64,000 nt of DNA, taken from contig NZ_VFTG01000009.1 in NCBI RefSeq assembly GCF_006439355.1, forward strand, positions 1 through 64,000. Direction: 5' to 3'. This stretch comes from Mesorhizobium sp. B4-1-3 (GTDB lineage: Bacteria > Pseudomonadota > Alphaproteobacteria > Rhizobiales > Rhizobiaceae). A program made the translations under genes and the position numbers. The notes under the pieces are model-generated. The model was not told the DNA's origin, searched no databases, and saw nothing but the letters and a program-made list of their open reading frames with translations. This document shows positions 20,914 to 29,621 of this stretch, in pieces (the stretch's first letter is position 1; each line of letters starts with the position of its first letter).

Positions 20914-22323
20914 GTGGCCGCATTGACCGATCCGGATCTGCTGTTTGCCGCCGAGGGGCGCCTGCTTTCGCTCGCGCGCGCCCTCTACGCCGGCGTGAAA
21001 GACCGGCCCATCGTCAGCCCGCATGGTCATACCGACCCGCGCTGGTATGCGCTCAACGAGCCGTTTCCTGATCCCGCGCAGCTGCTGATCGTGCCGGACC
21101 ACTACATTTTCCGCATGCTGCTCAGCCATGGCGTGCGGCTGGAGGAACTCGGCGTCGCGACGCTCGATGGCGCGCCGGTCGAGACCGACGGCCGGACGAT
21201 CTGGCGACGCTTCGCCGAGCATTACTTTCTCTTCCGCGGCACGCCGACGCGGCTCTGGCTCGACCATGTGTTCGAGCATCAGTTCGGCATCGAGGAGCCG
21301 CTCACCGCGGCCAGCGCCGACCGCACCTACGATACGATCGCAACGCTGCTGCAACGCGACGACTATCGCCCGCGCGCGCTGTTCGAGCGGTTCAACATCG
21401 AGGTGATCGCCACCACCGAGGGCGCGCTCGACGACCTCAAATGGCACCGGGCGATCCGCGACAGCGGCTGGAGCGGCCGCGTCGTCACCGCCTACCGGCC
21501 GGACGCCGTGGTCGATCCCGATTTCGAGGGGTTTGCCTCCAATCTCGATCGGCTCGGCGAAATCACCGGATGCGACACCGCCAGCTGGGCCGGCTATCTC
21601 GAGGCGCACCGAAAGCGGCGCGCCTATTTCAAGGAATTCGGCGCCACTTCGTCCGATCACGGCCATCCAACCGCCGAGACCGCCAATCTCTCCGATGCGG
21701 CGGCTGAGGAGCTGTTCAACCGCATCCGCCGTGGCTCGGAGGACGGCCGCGAGCGAAAACTGTTCCGCGCCCAGATGCTGACCGAAATGGCCAAGATGAG
21801 CCGTGACGATGGCCTTGTGATGCAGATCCATCCTGGATCATGGCGCAATCATTCGCCTTCCGTTTTCCAGAAGTTCGGGCGCGACAAGGGGTTCGACATC
21901 CCGACCCGCACCGATTATGTGACGGCGCTGAAGCCGCTGCTCGACTGCGTCGGGCTGGAACGCGACCTCACGGTCATCCTGTTCACGCTCGACGAGTCGA
22001 GCTATGCGCGCGAGCTGGCGCCGCTTGCCGGCGTCTATCCGGCGCTGAAGCTCGGACCGGCCTGGTGGTTCCACGACAGCCCGGAAGGCATGCGCCGCTT
22101 CCGCGAGATGACCACGGAAACGGCCGGCTTCTACAACACAGTCGGCTTCAACGACGACACGCGCGCCTTCCCCTCGATCCCGGCGCGCCATGACGTCGCG
22201 CGCCGCGTCGACTGCGCCTTCCTGGCGCGCCTCGTCGCCGAGCGTCGACTGCGGGAGGACGAGGCGCATGAGCTGGCCGGGGAGTTGGCCTATATACTTG
22301 CCAAGAAATCGTATCGTCTGTGA
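20914..22323 (+). CDS. uxaC: Uronate isomerase (glucuronate isomerase)
   Basis: Metal-dependent amidohydrolase-fold isomerase of 469 residues converting glucuronate to fructuronate, or galacturonate to tagaturonate. The metal-binding SPHGHTDPRWY motif lies near residue 35; the LMQIHPGSWRNHSP and LGPAWWFHDSPEGM segments are also characteristic. GTG at 20914 is chosen because a strong GGAGGAGGG ribosome site ends 5-6 bp upstream and the length then matches the family (about 470). Upstream in-frame ATGs would add polar, non-family sequence. It heads an apparent operon with the KduD-like and cupin genes. Confidence 0.93.
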   Translation: MAALTDPDLLFAAEGRLLSLARALYAGVKDRPIVSPHGHTDPRWYALNEPFPDPAQLLIVPDHYIFRMLLSHGVRLEELGVATLDGAPVETDGRTIWRRFAEHYFLFRGTPTRLWLDHVFEHQFGIEEPLTAASADRTYDTIATLLQRDDYRPRALFERFNIEVIATTEGALDDLKWHRAIRDSGWSGRVVTAYRPDAVVDPDFEGFASNLDRLGEITGCDTASWAGYLEAHRKRRAYFKEFGATSSDHGHPTAETANLSDAAAEELFNRIRRGSEDGRERKLFRAQMLTEMAKMSRDDGLVMQIHPGSWRNHSPSVFQKFGRDKGFDIPTRTDYVTALKPLLDCVGLERDLTVILFTLDESSYARELAPLAGVYPALKLGPAWWFHDSPEGMRRFREMTTETAGFYNTVGFNDDTRAFPSIPARHDVARRVDCAFLARLVAERRLREDEAHELAGELAYILAKKSYRL

Positions 22324-22375
22324 AGACGCGGCGCCACGGAACGACCGGTCCTTCGATTGGCGGCAAGCGAAAGGC

Positions 22376-23152
22376 ATGACGAGCTTGAGCGATCTTTCCG
22401 CCTTCAGCCTCACGGGCAAGCGCATCCTGGTCACCGGCGCCAACACAGGCATCGGGCAAGGCATCGCCGTGTCGGTCGCGCGGGCCGGCGGCCTGGTCGT
22501 CGGCGTCGGCCGTTCGGCGATGGACGACACCGCAGGGAAAGTCGCGGCCGCGGGCGGCAGCTTCGAAGCGGTGAAGACCGACCTTGGCGACCCTGCCGAG
22601 GCAGCAGCCATGCTCGACCGGGTCTGGGGCGAGAGCGGCCCGCTCGACGGCCTCGTCAACAATGCCGGCATCATCCGGCGCGCCGATGCGGTCGACCTCA
22701 GCGAAGCTGATTGGGACGAGGTGATGGACGTCAATCTGAAGGCCGTGTTCCGGCTCTGCCAGGGTTTCGCAAGGCGCGTGCTGGCGGAGCCCGGACGGCG
22801 CGGCAAGATCGTCAACATCGCCTCGGTGCTGAGTTTCCAGGGCGGCATCCGCGTCGCTTCCTACACGGCCTCGAAGCACGGCGTGCTCGGCCTCACAAGG
22901 CTGCTCGCCTGCGAATGGGCGGCGAAAGGCATCAACGTCAACGGCATCGCGCCGGGCTATGTCGAGACCAACAACACCGAGGCCTTGCGCGCCGACCCGG
23001 ACCGCAGCGCCGCCATCCTCGGACGCATCCCGGCGGCGCGCTGGGGACGGGCCGACGATATCGGCGACGCAGCCGTGTTCCTGCTGGCACGGGCGTCGGA
23101 CTATATTCACGGCGCGACGGTGCCGGTCGATGGCGGCTGGCTGGCGCGGTGA
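22376..23152 (+). CDS. kduD: SDR oxidoreductase, KduD-like (2-dehydro-3-deoxy-D-gluconate 5-dehydrogenase)
   Basis: Classical short-chain dehydrogenase of 258 residues. The cofactor motif TGANTGIG is near 21-28, NNAGIIRRADA follows, and the catalytic Ser (IASVLSFQGG) and YTASKHG Tyr/Lys pair are intact. DLSAFSLTGKRILVTGA and the substrate region around NNTEALRADPDRSA match KduD proteins that act in unsaturated uronate breakdown. Start at 22376 (MTSLSDLS). It lies 52 bp after uxaC, and a cupin gene follows 35 bp downstream. A related gluconate 5-dehydrogenase is the main alternative. Confidence 0.85.
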   Translation: MTSLSDLSAFSLTGKRILVTGANTGIGQGIAVSVARAGGLVVGVGRSAMDDTAGKVAAAGGSFEAVKTDLGDPAEAAAMLDRVWGESGPLDGLVNNAGIIRRADAVDLSEADWDEVMDVNLKAVFRLCQGFARRVLAEPGRRGKIVNIASVLSFQGGIRVASYTASKHGVLGLTRLLACEWAAKGINVNGIAPGYVETNNTEALRADPDRSAAILGRIPAARWGRADDIGDAAVFLLARASDYIHGATVPVDGGWLAR

Positions 23153-23187
23153 CCGTTTTCCCGCCAATTTCGAACGGACGTTGAACG

Positions 23188-23520
23188 ATGACCGAAATCT
23201 TTTCCCATGCGGGCAAAAAAGCCTGGGAGCCGACGGCAGACGGCAGCAAGCGGCGCGTGCTGGTGCACACCGATGAACTGATGATGGTCGAGTTCGCCTT
23301 CGAGAAAGGCGGCGTTGGGGCGCTGCATTCGCATCCGCACGTCCAGGCAAGCTACGTCGCCGAGGGACGCTTCGAGGTCACCGTCGACGGCCGATCGGAG
23401 ATCCTCGAAACAGGAAGCAGCTTCATCGTGCCGTCCAATCTCGTGCACGGCGTCAAGGCGCTGGAGGCCGGCCGCCTGGTCGACAGCTTCGCGCCTTGCC
23501 GGGCCGATTTCCTGGGCTGA
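23188..23520 (+). CDS. Cupin, KdgF-like (unsaturated uronate ketonisation)
   Basis: Single-domain cupin of 110 residues. The metal-binding first motif GALHSHPHVQASYVAEGRFE and second motif with PSNLVHGVKALE are visible. Short cupins of this type beside KduD are KdgF proteins, which convert unsaturated monouronates from pectin or alginate to linear ketones. ATG at 23188 with a normal spacing from the SDR stop. Last gene of the apparent uxaC operon; a terminator follows. Confidence 0.82.
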   Translation: MTEIFSHAGKKAWEPTADGSKRRVLVHTDELMMVEFAFEKGGVGALHSHPHVQASYVAEGRFEVTVDGRSEILETGSSFIVPSNLVHGVKALEAGRLVDSFAPCRADFLG

Positions 23521-23532
23521 GTACCAAAAGGA

Positions 23533-23558
23533 AAACCCGCGCCGTCGGGCGCGGGTTT
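23533..23558 (+). terminator. Rho-independent terminator after the uronate operon
   Basis: Stem AAACCCGCGCC / GGCGCGGGTTT with a 4-base loop, 13 bp after the cupin stop codon. Confidence 0.85.
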
Positions 23559-23750
23559 GTTGCCTGGGCGCTCATCGCGCCGCCGCGGTACTCAAACATC
23601 GCCGCAGGAGGGCAACGGTGCCGCAGCAGGGTAAAGATAGGTTTAACAGTCCCCTTGAGTCTCCAACCCTTGAAACCCGCCCGCATATCGGCCAATCAGC
23701 TAATGGCGGTCACGGCAATGTGATCCGGTGCGATCGGGGGATGGGGGATT

Positions 23751-24503
23751 GTGCGGAAACTTCAGGCGGCTGTCCGTTTTCTGGTTACCCGATCGAGCAG
23801 GGAGCTCAATCGCCTTGTGACGGCCGTGAAAATTCGCTGGCGGTCGAGGCCGAATGCGCGGGCCGCGCGGACCAACAAGATATTCATAGCCGGCTGCGCG
23901 CGCAGCGGGACGACCCTGACGCAACGCGTCATGGAAAGCTTCGAGGATACTTTCGTCTGGCCGCGCGAGGCGCGGCACACGAAGTTCTATCTGCTGGATC
24001 GCCAGGAAAACAATCTGGTCGTCAAGCGCGATTACCGGGCCTTCGCCCATTTTGCGAAACTGCCCGCCGACATCGGTCTCATCTATTGCGTTCGGCACCC
24101 CTTGGATGTGCTCACCAGCGTGCATCCGCAGACGATGAAGGAGCGTCGATTCCATACCATGGCCGACCGCTGGGTTCTGGAATACGACGCCCTGCTGAGC
24201 TTGCGAAAGGCGCAGCCGGCGCGGGATATTCTTTACCTGCGCTACGAAGACACGATCGCCGATCCGGACGCCGTGCAACAACGGATCGCAAGCCGGTTCG
24301 GACTTCGCCCGAGAGTGCCGGTGACCGGGGACGGCGGGCGCCCCATCCACTCACGTTCGCTGCGCAAGTGGGAGCGCAACGAAGACTATCGTGCCTATCT
24401 TCAACGAGAGCTGTCGCCGGCCGCGCTTGCGCCCATGCAAGCCTTCTGTCGCGAATTCGGCTATGGCATGCCTGACTGGGTTCGATCCGACATATCCGGC
24501 TGA
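23751..24503 (+). CDS. Sulfotransferase family protein
   Basis: PAPS-dependent sulfotransferase of 250 residues. The 5'-phosphosulfate loop is FIAGCARSGTTLTQ (P-loop about 48-54) and the 3'-phosphate-binding motif is IYCVRHPLDVLTS; YLRYEDTIADPDAVQ is also typical. Translation appears to start at GTG (23751), since no in-frame ATG lies nearby. A basic N-terminal region (RWRSRPNARAAR) precedes the catalytic domain. The acceptor is unknown. In rhizobia such enzymes can modify surface polysaccharides or Nod factors, but no such genes are adjacent. It ends 6 bp before a convergent LysE remnant. Confidence 0.85.
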   Translation: MRKLQAAVRFLVTRSSRELNRLVTAVKIRWRSRPNARAARTNKIFIAGCARSGTTLTQRVMESFEDTFVWPREARHTKFYLLDRQENNLVVKRDYRAFAHFAKLPADIGLIYCVRHPLDVLTSVHPQTMKERRFHTMADRWVLEYDALLSLRKAQPARDILYLRYEDTIADPDAVQQRIASRFGLRPRVPVTGDGGRPIHSRSLRKWERNEDYRAYLQRELSPAALAPMQAFCREFGYGMPDWVRSDISG

Positions 24504-24509
24504 ACGACT

Positions 24510-25132
24510 TCAGCGCTGCTGCAGCGCCAGGCGTATGCCGAGCGCGCAATAGATGCCGCCGACCACCTTGCCCTGCCATTTCAGCACCGCCGGATGGCGG
24601 CGCAGGAAGGAACCCAGGCCGCCCGCGCTGACGGCGAAGACGAAGGTGCTGAAGAGCCCGAGCAGGACGAAGATGATGCCGAGCAGCATCAGCTGCAGCA
24701 CCACGAAACCGCCTTGCGGATGCACGAATTGCGGCAGGAAGGCCAGGAAGAACAAAGCGGTCTTCGGATTGAGCACTTCGGTCAGGATCGCCTGCCGGAA
24801 GGCCTTGCCCGCCGCGATGGGCAGCGTCCTGCCCGCCAGGCCGGCGCCTTTTCGAGCATGGCGCGGATGCCGAGGTAAAGGAGATAGGCCGCGCCGATGT
24901 ATTTGACGATGCTGAACAGCGTCGCCGAGGCGGCGATGATGGCCGAGATGCCGACGATGGCCATGATGGTGTGGATCACATCGCCCGCGGCGACGCCGGC
25001 GCCGGTGGTTATGCCGATCTTCGTGCCTGAGCTCGTCGCCCGCGCGACCGTGAGCAGCGTCGCCGGCCCCGGAATGAAGACGAAGCCGAACACGACGGCT
25101 ACGTAGGTGATGAGCGTGGCGGGATCGATCAT
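24510..25132 (-). pseudogene. LysE family exporter with a one-base frameshift
   Basis: Amino-acid exporter of the LysE/RhtB family. The N-terminal frame (MIDPATLITYVAVVFGFVFI, then GPATLLTVARATSSGTK) runs to about 24850. The C-terminal frame (LTEVLNPKTALFFLAFLPQF) runs on to 24510. Adding one G near 24844-24852, at the junction LEK/GAGLAGRTLPIAAGKAF, restores one continuous protein of about 206 residues, the normal length. The gene is therefore either recently broken or carries a sequencing error at a GC-rich site. Convergent with the sulfotransferase gene and divergent from recQ. Confidence 0.85.
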
Positions 25133-25226
25133 GCGAAGGGTCCTTTTGCGTCGGCCGCCGCCGGCAGCAGGCGGCCTGGCGTTATAGCACCGCGGAATGC
25201 GCCGTCGGAACTCCCCGGCCGATCCG

Positions 25227-25268
25227 CCAGAATGGTTCAGCGTCCCGCGGGATTGCTGAACCACTCTG
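25227..25268. repeat. 42-bp near-perfect palindrome upstream of recQ
   Basis: Arms beginning CCAGAATGGTTCAGC and ending GCTGAACCACTCTGG. It is followed by TCTTTGTTT, a linker seen in other composite repeats in this window, and then by the palindrome at 25283-25325. It lies in the gap between the LysE remnant and recQ. Confidence 0.8.
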
Positions 25269-25282
25269 GTCTTTGTTTCCGC

Positions 25283-25325
25283 GCAATTCCGGACGGAAAA
25301 CCGATACACACTTTCCTGGAATTGC
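25283..25325. repeat. GCAATTCC palindrome upstream of recQ
   Basis: Ends GCAATTCCGGACGGAAAACC and CCTGGAATTGC. Related copies are at 56691-56735 (with ACGGAAAACCG in the middle) and in short form at 55865-55881. Together with 25227-25268 it forms a two-palindrome mosaic like the RIME elements described from Rhizobium. Confidence 0.8.
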
Positions 25326-25441
25326 TCCAAGCGTCGTTGTCGCCGGATGGCGGCTGCGCTACTCCAGGGCATCGCACGGATGAATCACTTGGCTGGTCTT
25401 CACATAATTCCGAAAACGAATTCCTGTCCGGTGTCTGCCTG

Positions 25442-27286
25442 ATGCCGGCACAGGCAGCGAGCATCCGGGACGAGGACCACAAGCGGCGCGTCCTGAAGGA
25501 CGTGTTCGGCTTCGACGATTTCCGTCCCGGACAGGCGACAGTGATCGAGGCGCTGCTCTCCGGACGGCACGTGCTGGCGGTGATGCCGACAGGCGCCGGC
25601 AAATCGCTCTGCTATCAGGTTCCGGCGCTGGTCAAGGGCGGGCTCACCATCGTGGTGTCGCCGCTGGTGGCGCTGATGCAGGACCAGGTCGCCGCCTTGC
25701 GCCTTGCCGGCGTGGCCGCCGGCACCATCAATTCCTCGCTCGACCGCGAGACCAATGTGGCGGCCTGGCGCCGCGTGGCGTCCGGGCAGACGCGGCTGCT
25801 CTATCTGGCGCCGGAACGACTGATGACGGAGCGGATGCTGGACGCGCTGTCGCGGCTCGACGTCGGTCTGATCGCCGTCGACGAGGCGCATTGCATCTCG
25901 CAATGGGGGCCGGCCTTCCGGCGCGAATATGAGGACCTGTCGCGGCTGCGCGTGCTCTTTCCGCAAGTGCCGATCATCGCGCTGACGGCGACGGCGGATG
26001 AGGCGACGCGCGCCGATATCGAGGCGCGGCTGTTCGCCGGGCGCGCCGAAACCCTGGTGCTGGGCTTCGACCGGCCCAACATCAAGCTGACGATAGAGGC
26101 CAAGCAGGACAGCAAGCGCCAGCTGCTGCGCTTCATCGAGCGCCACCAGGGCAAGAGCGGCATCATCTATTGCCTGTCGCGCCGCAAGACGGAGGAGATG
26201 GCGGCCTTCCTGGAGAAGAACGGCGTGCGGGCGCTTGCTTACCATGCCGGCATGAGCAAGGAGGCGCGGGAGGCGAACCAGAACGCGTTCATGAGCCTGT
26301 CGGGCGTCGTCATGGTGGCGACGATCGCTTTCGGCATGGGTATCGACAAGCCCGACGTCGCCTATGTCTTCCACACCGACCTGCCGGGCAGCCTGGAGGC
26401 CTATTACCAGGAGATCGGCCGCGCCGGGCGCGACGGCCGGGCGGCGGAAGCGCATATGCTGTACGGCGCCGGCGACATCCGCACGCGCCGGATGTTCATC
26501 GACGAGGAGGATGCCTCGCCCGAGCACAAAAGACGGTCGCATCGCCGGCTCGACACGCTGATCGGCTATTGCGAGACGGCGCAGTGCCGGCGCCAGGTGC
26601 TGCTCGGTTATTTCGGCGAGGAGGCGCAAGCCTGCGGCAATTGCGACAACTGCCTCGATCAGGCGCCGCGCGCCGACGGCAGCGCCGAGGCGCGCATCAT
26701 CCTTGCGGCGATCGCGCAGAGCGGCGAGCGTTTCGGCGCCGCCCATGTCATCGATATCCTGCTTGGTCACGAGACCGAAAAGGTGCTGGCGAGAGGCCAT
26801 CAGAAGCTCGAAAGCTTCAGGACCGGCATCATGCACAGGAAGCCGATCTGGCTGTCGCTCGTCCGGCAACTTGTCGCCGGCGGTTTCCTGACGCCTGATC
26901 CCGACGGCCATGGCGGCCTCGTCATCTCGGAAAGCGGCCGCGCGCTCGGGCGTGGCGCGGTTGCGTTCCAGTATCGTGTCGAGGGCCGGGACCGTCTCGC
27001 GCGCGGCAGGAAGCGTGCCGCGCAAGGCTCCGCCATGGATGGCGAGGGCGTCGATGCATCGCTTCTAGCGACGCTCAAGACGCTGAGGCTGCGGCTCGCC
27101 AAGGAACGCCAGGTGCCGGCCTATGTGGTGTTCTCCGACCGTACCCTGATCGACATGGCCGAGCGCCGTCCGCAAGACCTCGACGATTTCGCTGAGGTGA
27201 ACGGCGTGGGCGCGGCCAAGCTCAAGGAGTTCGGCGAGGTGTTTTTAGCTGCGATTGCGGCGCATCAGGCCGACGGGTTGGACTGA
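25442..27286 (+). CDS. recQ: ATP-dependent DNA helicase RecQ
   Basis: 3'-5' DNA helicase of 614 residues acting in recombination and repair. The Q-motif/zero region is followed by Walker A TGAGKS (50-55) and the DEAH box DEAHCISQWG at 147. The zinc-binding Cys cluster (CETAQCRR and CGNCDNC) lies near 375-405, followed by the RQC winged helix. A C-terminal HRDC domain (VVFSDRTLIDMAERRPQDLD, then FAEVNGVGAAKLKEF) completes it. ATG at 25442 gives the standard length. An open frame upstream reads through the palindromic repeats and is not family-like. Confidence 0.95.
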   Translation: MPAQAASIRDEDHKRRVLKDVFGFDDFRPGQATVIEALLSGRHVLAVMPTGAGKSLCYQVPALVKGGLTIVVSPLVALMQDQVAALRLAGVAAGTINSSLDRETNVAAWRRVASGQTRLLYLAPERLMTERMLDALSRLDVGLIAVDEAHCISQWGPAFRREYEDLSRLRVLFPQVPIIALTATADEATRADIEARLFAGRAETLVLGFDRPNIKLTIEAKQDSKRQLLRFIERHQGKSGIIYCLSRRKTEEMAAFLEKNGVRALAYHAGMSKEAREANQNAFMSLSGVVMVATIAFGMGIDKPDVAYVFHTDLPGSLEAYYQEIGRAGRDGRAAEAHMLYGAGDIRTRRMFIDEEDASPEHKRRSHRRLDTLIGYCETAQCRRQVLLGYFGEEAQACGNCDNCLDQAPRADGSAEARIILAAIAQSGERFGAAHVIDILLGHETEKVLARGHQKLESFRTGIMHRKPIWLSLVRQLVAGGFLTPDPDGHGGLVISESGRALGRGAVAFQYRVEGRDRLARGRKRAAQGSAMDGEGVDASLLATLKTLRLRLAKERQVPAYVVFSDRTLIDMAERRPQDLDDFAEVNGVGAAKLKEFGEVFLAAIAAHQADGLD

Positions 27287-27325
27287 GGCCTTGCCGGGGC
27301 CTGGCGGCGGGCCGGCCATTTCGCA

Positions 27326-27433
27326 TCAGCTGGCAAGGCAGCATTTCTTGCCGCTTCCACAAGGGCACGGATCGTTGCGCCCGTATCTCGCCAGGGGTTG
27401 GTGGCTGGAGACGCGCTGGCCCGGTCCAGCCAT
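27326..27433 (-). pseudogene. Remnant ending in a SEC-C zinc motif
   Basis: On the minus strand a 35-residue frame ends RYGRNDPCPCGSGKKCCLAS, an almost complete SEC-C motif of the kind found at the C-terminus of SecA and of several DUF families. The frame opens only from about 27433, with a stop just upstream. A different frame upstream (27434-27594) reads like a continuous protein with an acidic DLDDDEDGQAPWL segment. The simplest reading is the broken 3' end of a larger SEC-C protein gene. A genuine very short protein is possible but less likely. Confidence 0.5.
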
Positions 27434-27619
27434 GGGGCTTGCCCATCCTCGTCATCGTCGAGATCGGTGCTTGCCGAAAGAGAGGGCAGCACCAGGGATT
27501 CCGCCGCCGGCTCCAGCCGATCTGGGAGCGGCATGCCGGGAAGGGCGCCTCCTCGAACGTGTGACGTTGCTGGGATAAGTACTGAGGGGCGCATGCCTTC
27601 ACTATTGGATGCACGCTGC

Positions 27620-28075
27620 TCAGCTCTCGCCGAGCTTGTTGGCGAGTTCCGCCTGGATCTGACGCAGCACGGCGGAGGCGGTCTCGAGCTCTTCGTCGCC
27701 GATGAGCGAAACCAGCTCGTGCCGGAGCTCGGCGAGCACGGTGTTGATGGTCTTCATCCGCGCCTCGCCGTCCTTGGTCAGCGACACGATCTTGGCCCGG
27801 CGGTCGCTTGGGTCCTCCCGCCTGGCGACCAGGCCTTCCGCCACCAGGAGATCGAGAAGCCGGACCAGCGAAGGACCTTCGAGGCCGGCCTGTTCGGCAA
27901 CGGCGCCCTGGCGGGCTTCGCCGCCCAACTGCCACAGTGCCAGGAGAGGCATGGCCATGGCGTGGGATAACCCGCAGCGATCCAGCCGCTCGTTGGCGGT
28001 ACGGCGCCAGAGACGCGCCACATTGGTTATGATCTGGCCGATGGTTTCGCGGCTTCTGGACCGTTCATTTTCCAT
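27620..28075 (-). CDS. MarR family transcriptional regulator
   Basis: Winged helix-turn-helix regulator of 151 residues, normal MarR length. The wing and recognition region is GAVAEQAGLEGPSLVRLLDL then LVARREDPSDRRAKIVSLTK. Divergent from the MHS transporter and AaeB-like efflux genes, the normal position for a local repressor, probably responsive to a small aromatic or phenolic acid. Direct repeats ATRCAATCTAT in the gap (28090-28115) are candidate binding sites. Start MENERSRSRETIG at 28075. Confidence 0.9.
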   Translation of the reverse strand: MENERSRSRETIGQIITNVARLWRRTANERLDRCGLSHAMAMPLLALWQLGGEARQGAVAEQAGLEGPSLVRLLDLLVAEGLVARREDPSDRRAKIVSLTKDGEARMKTINTVLAELRHELVSLIGDEELETASAVLRQIQAELANKLGES

Positions 28076-28089
28076 TGCTAATTATTCGC

Positions 28090-28115
28090 ATACAATCTAT
28101 TAGGATGCAATCTAT
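28090..28115. promoter_or_regulatory. Candidate operator: direct repeat ATACAATCTAT / ATGCAATCTAT
   Basis: Two 11-bp direct repeats spaced 15 bp start to start, in an AT-rich island between the divergent marR and transporter genes. They overlap where the marR promoter should be. Binding by the MarR protein is inferred. Confidence 0.45.
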
Positions 28116-28226
28116 ATCGGCGAGGTGGCGCGATCGATCCGTTGTATCCGGAGAGATCGGCTCTCACCAAGTCTCCGTTCTCGATCCAGGGGCCGGCCTT
28201 GGCCGATTCCCTCGAAGGTGTTTTCG

Positions 28227-29573
28227 ATGTCCGTTGCTCTCGACGCAGTGCCAATAGCTTCCCCCGCCAATCCGCGTTCAAGGGTGATCCTTGCCAGCCT
28301 GATCGGCACCACCATCGAGTTCTACGATTTCTATGTCTATGCCACGGCGGCGGTGCTCGTGTTCCCGCATTTGTTCTTTCCCGCCGGCAACGACACGACG
28401 GCGCTGCTCGCCTCTTTCGCGGTGTTTGGCGCCGCCATGATCGCGCGCCCGCTGGGCGCGATCTTCTTCGGCCATCTCGGCGACCGGCGCGGCCGCAAAA
28501 TCACGCTGGTCGGCGCGCTGCTTACCATGGGGCTGGCGACATTCCTGATCGGCCTGCTTCCGACTTACGCGAGCGCCGGATGGCTGGCGCCGGCCCTGCT
28601 GGTCGTGTTGCGCCTGGCCCAGGGCTTCGCGCTCGGCGGGGAGTGGAGCGGCGCGGCGCTGGTCGCGACCGAGAATGCGCCGAAAGGCAAGCGCGCCGTC
28701 TACGGCACTTTCCCGCAGCTGGGCGCGCCGATCGGCTTCATCATCGCCAACGGCCTGTTCCTGATCATCGCCGCCATACTGCCGTCGGACGATCCGTCAC
28801 GGCCGTCGCTGACCTTCCTGTCCTGGGGCTGGCGCATCCCGTTCCTTTTTTCGCTGATCATGGTGGCTATCGGCCTATGGGTGCGGCTGAACCTGGTCGA
28901 GAGCGCCGCCTTCGACAACACCGTGCGCGCCGGCAAGGTCAGGAAGGTGCCGCTGGCCTCGGTCGTCGGCACGCATTGGAAGGAGCTCGTCCTCGGCACC
29001 TTCTACATGCTTGCCACCTACGTCCTGTTCTACCTGATGACGACGTTTTCACTGAGCTACGGCCGCGCAGCGCCTACGGCCGCCGTGCCCGGCCTCGGCT
29101 ACGATTACACGACCTTCGTGCTGATGATGATCATCGGCGTGGTCTTCTTCGGCGTCTTCACCATGGTCTCGGGCCCCTGGGCGGACCGCTGGGGCCGGCG
29201 CCGCACGCTGATCTCAATCACCGTCGCCATTGCGATCTTCGGGCTCTCCTGGGTGCCGATGCTGCATGCCGGCAGCGCCGGCGTCATGGCGTGGCTCATC
29301 ATCGGCTTCAGCCTGATGGGCATGACCTTCGGTCCGATGGGCGCGCTGCTGCCGGAGCTCTTCCCGGCCAATGTGCGCTACACCGGCTCCGGCATCTCCT
29401 ACAACGTGTCGTCGATCCTCGGCGCTGCGGTCGCGCCCTTCATCGCCGTGGCGCTCTGGAGCATGGGCGGCGGACCTTTCTGGGTCGGCGTCTACCTCTC
29501 GGCCATGGCGATGCTCACGCTGGTTGCCCTGCTGATCGGACGCGAAACCAAGGATGTCGACATCAACCGCTAG
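28227..29573 (+). CDS. MHS-family MFS transporter (shikimate/dicarboxylate/aromatic acid symporter type)
   Basis: Inner-membrane proton symporter of 448 residues with 12 predicted helices. GTTIEFYDFYVYATAA in helix 1 and FFGHLGDRRGRKITLVGALL in the first loop mark the metabolite:proton symporter subfamily, which includes shikimate, alpha-ketoglutarate and protocatechuate transporters. Start MSVALDAVPIA at 28227 leaves a short cytosolic tail. It lies 151 bp from the divergent marR gene, and the FUSC efflux gene follows after 48 bp. A paired uptake and efflux system for an organic acid is inferred. Confidence 0.88.
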   Translation: MSVALDAVPIASPANPRSRVILASLIGTTIEFYDFYVYATAAVLVFPHLFFPAGNDTTALLASFAVFGAAMIARPLGAIFFGHLGDRRGRKITLVGALLTMGLATFLIGLLPTYASAGWLAPALLVVLRLAQGFALGGEWSGAALVATENAPKGKRAVYGTFPQLGAPIGFIIANGLFLIIAAILPSDDPSRPSLTFLSWGWRIPFLFSLIMVAIGLWVRLNLVESAAFDNTVRAGKVRKVPLASVVGTHWKELVLGTFYMLATYVLFYLMTTFSLSYGRAAPTAAVPGLGYDYTTFVLMMIIGVVFFGVFTMVSGPWADRWGRRRTLISITVAIAIFGLSWVPMLHAGSAGVMAWLIIGFSLMGMTFGPMGALLPELFPANVRYTGSGISYNVSSILGAAVAPFIAVALWSMGGGPFWVGVYLSAMAMLTLVALLIGRETKDVDINR

Positions 29574-29621
29574 CCAACCGTGTCGCCCGCCGGCGAGGAG
29601 GCGGGCGCGAGAACCAAACCC

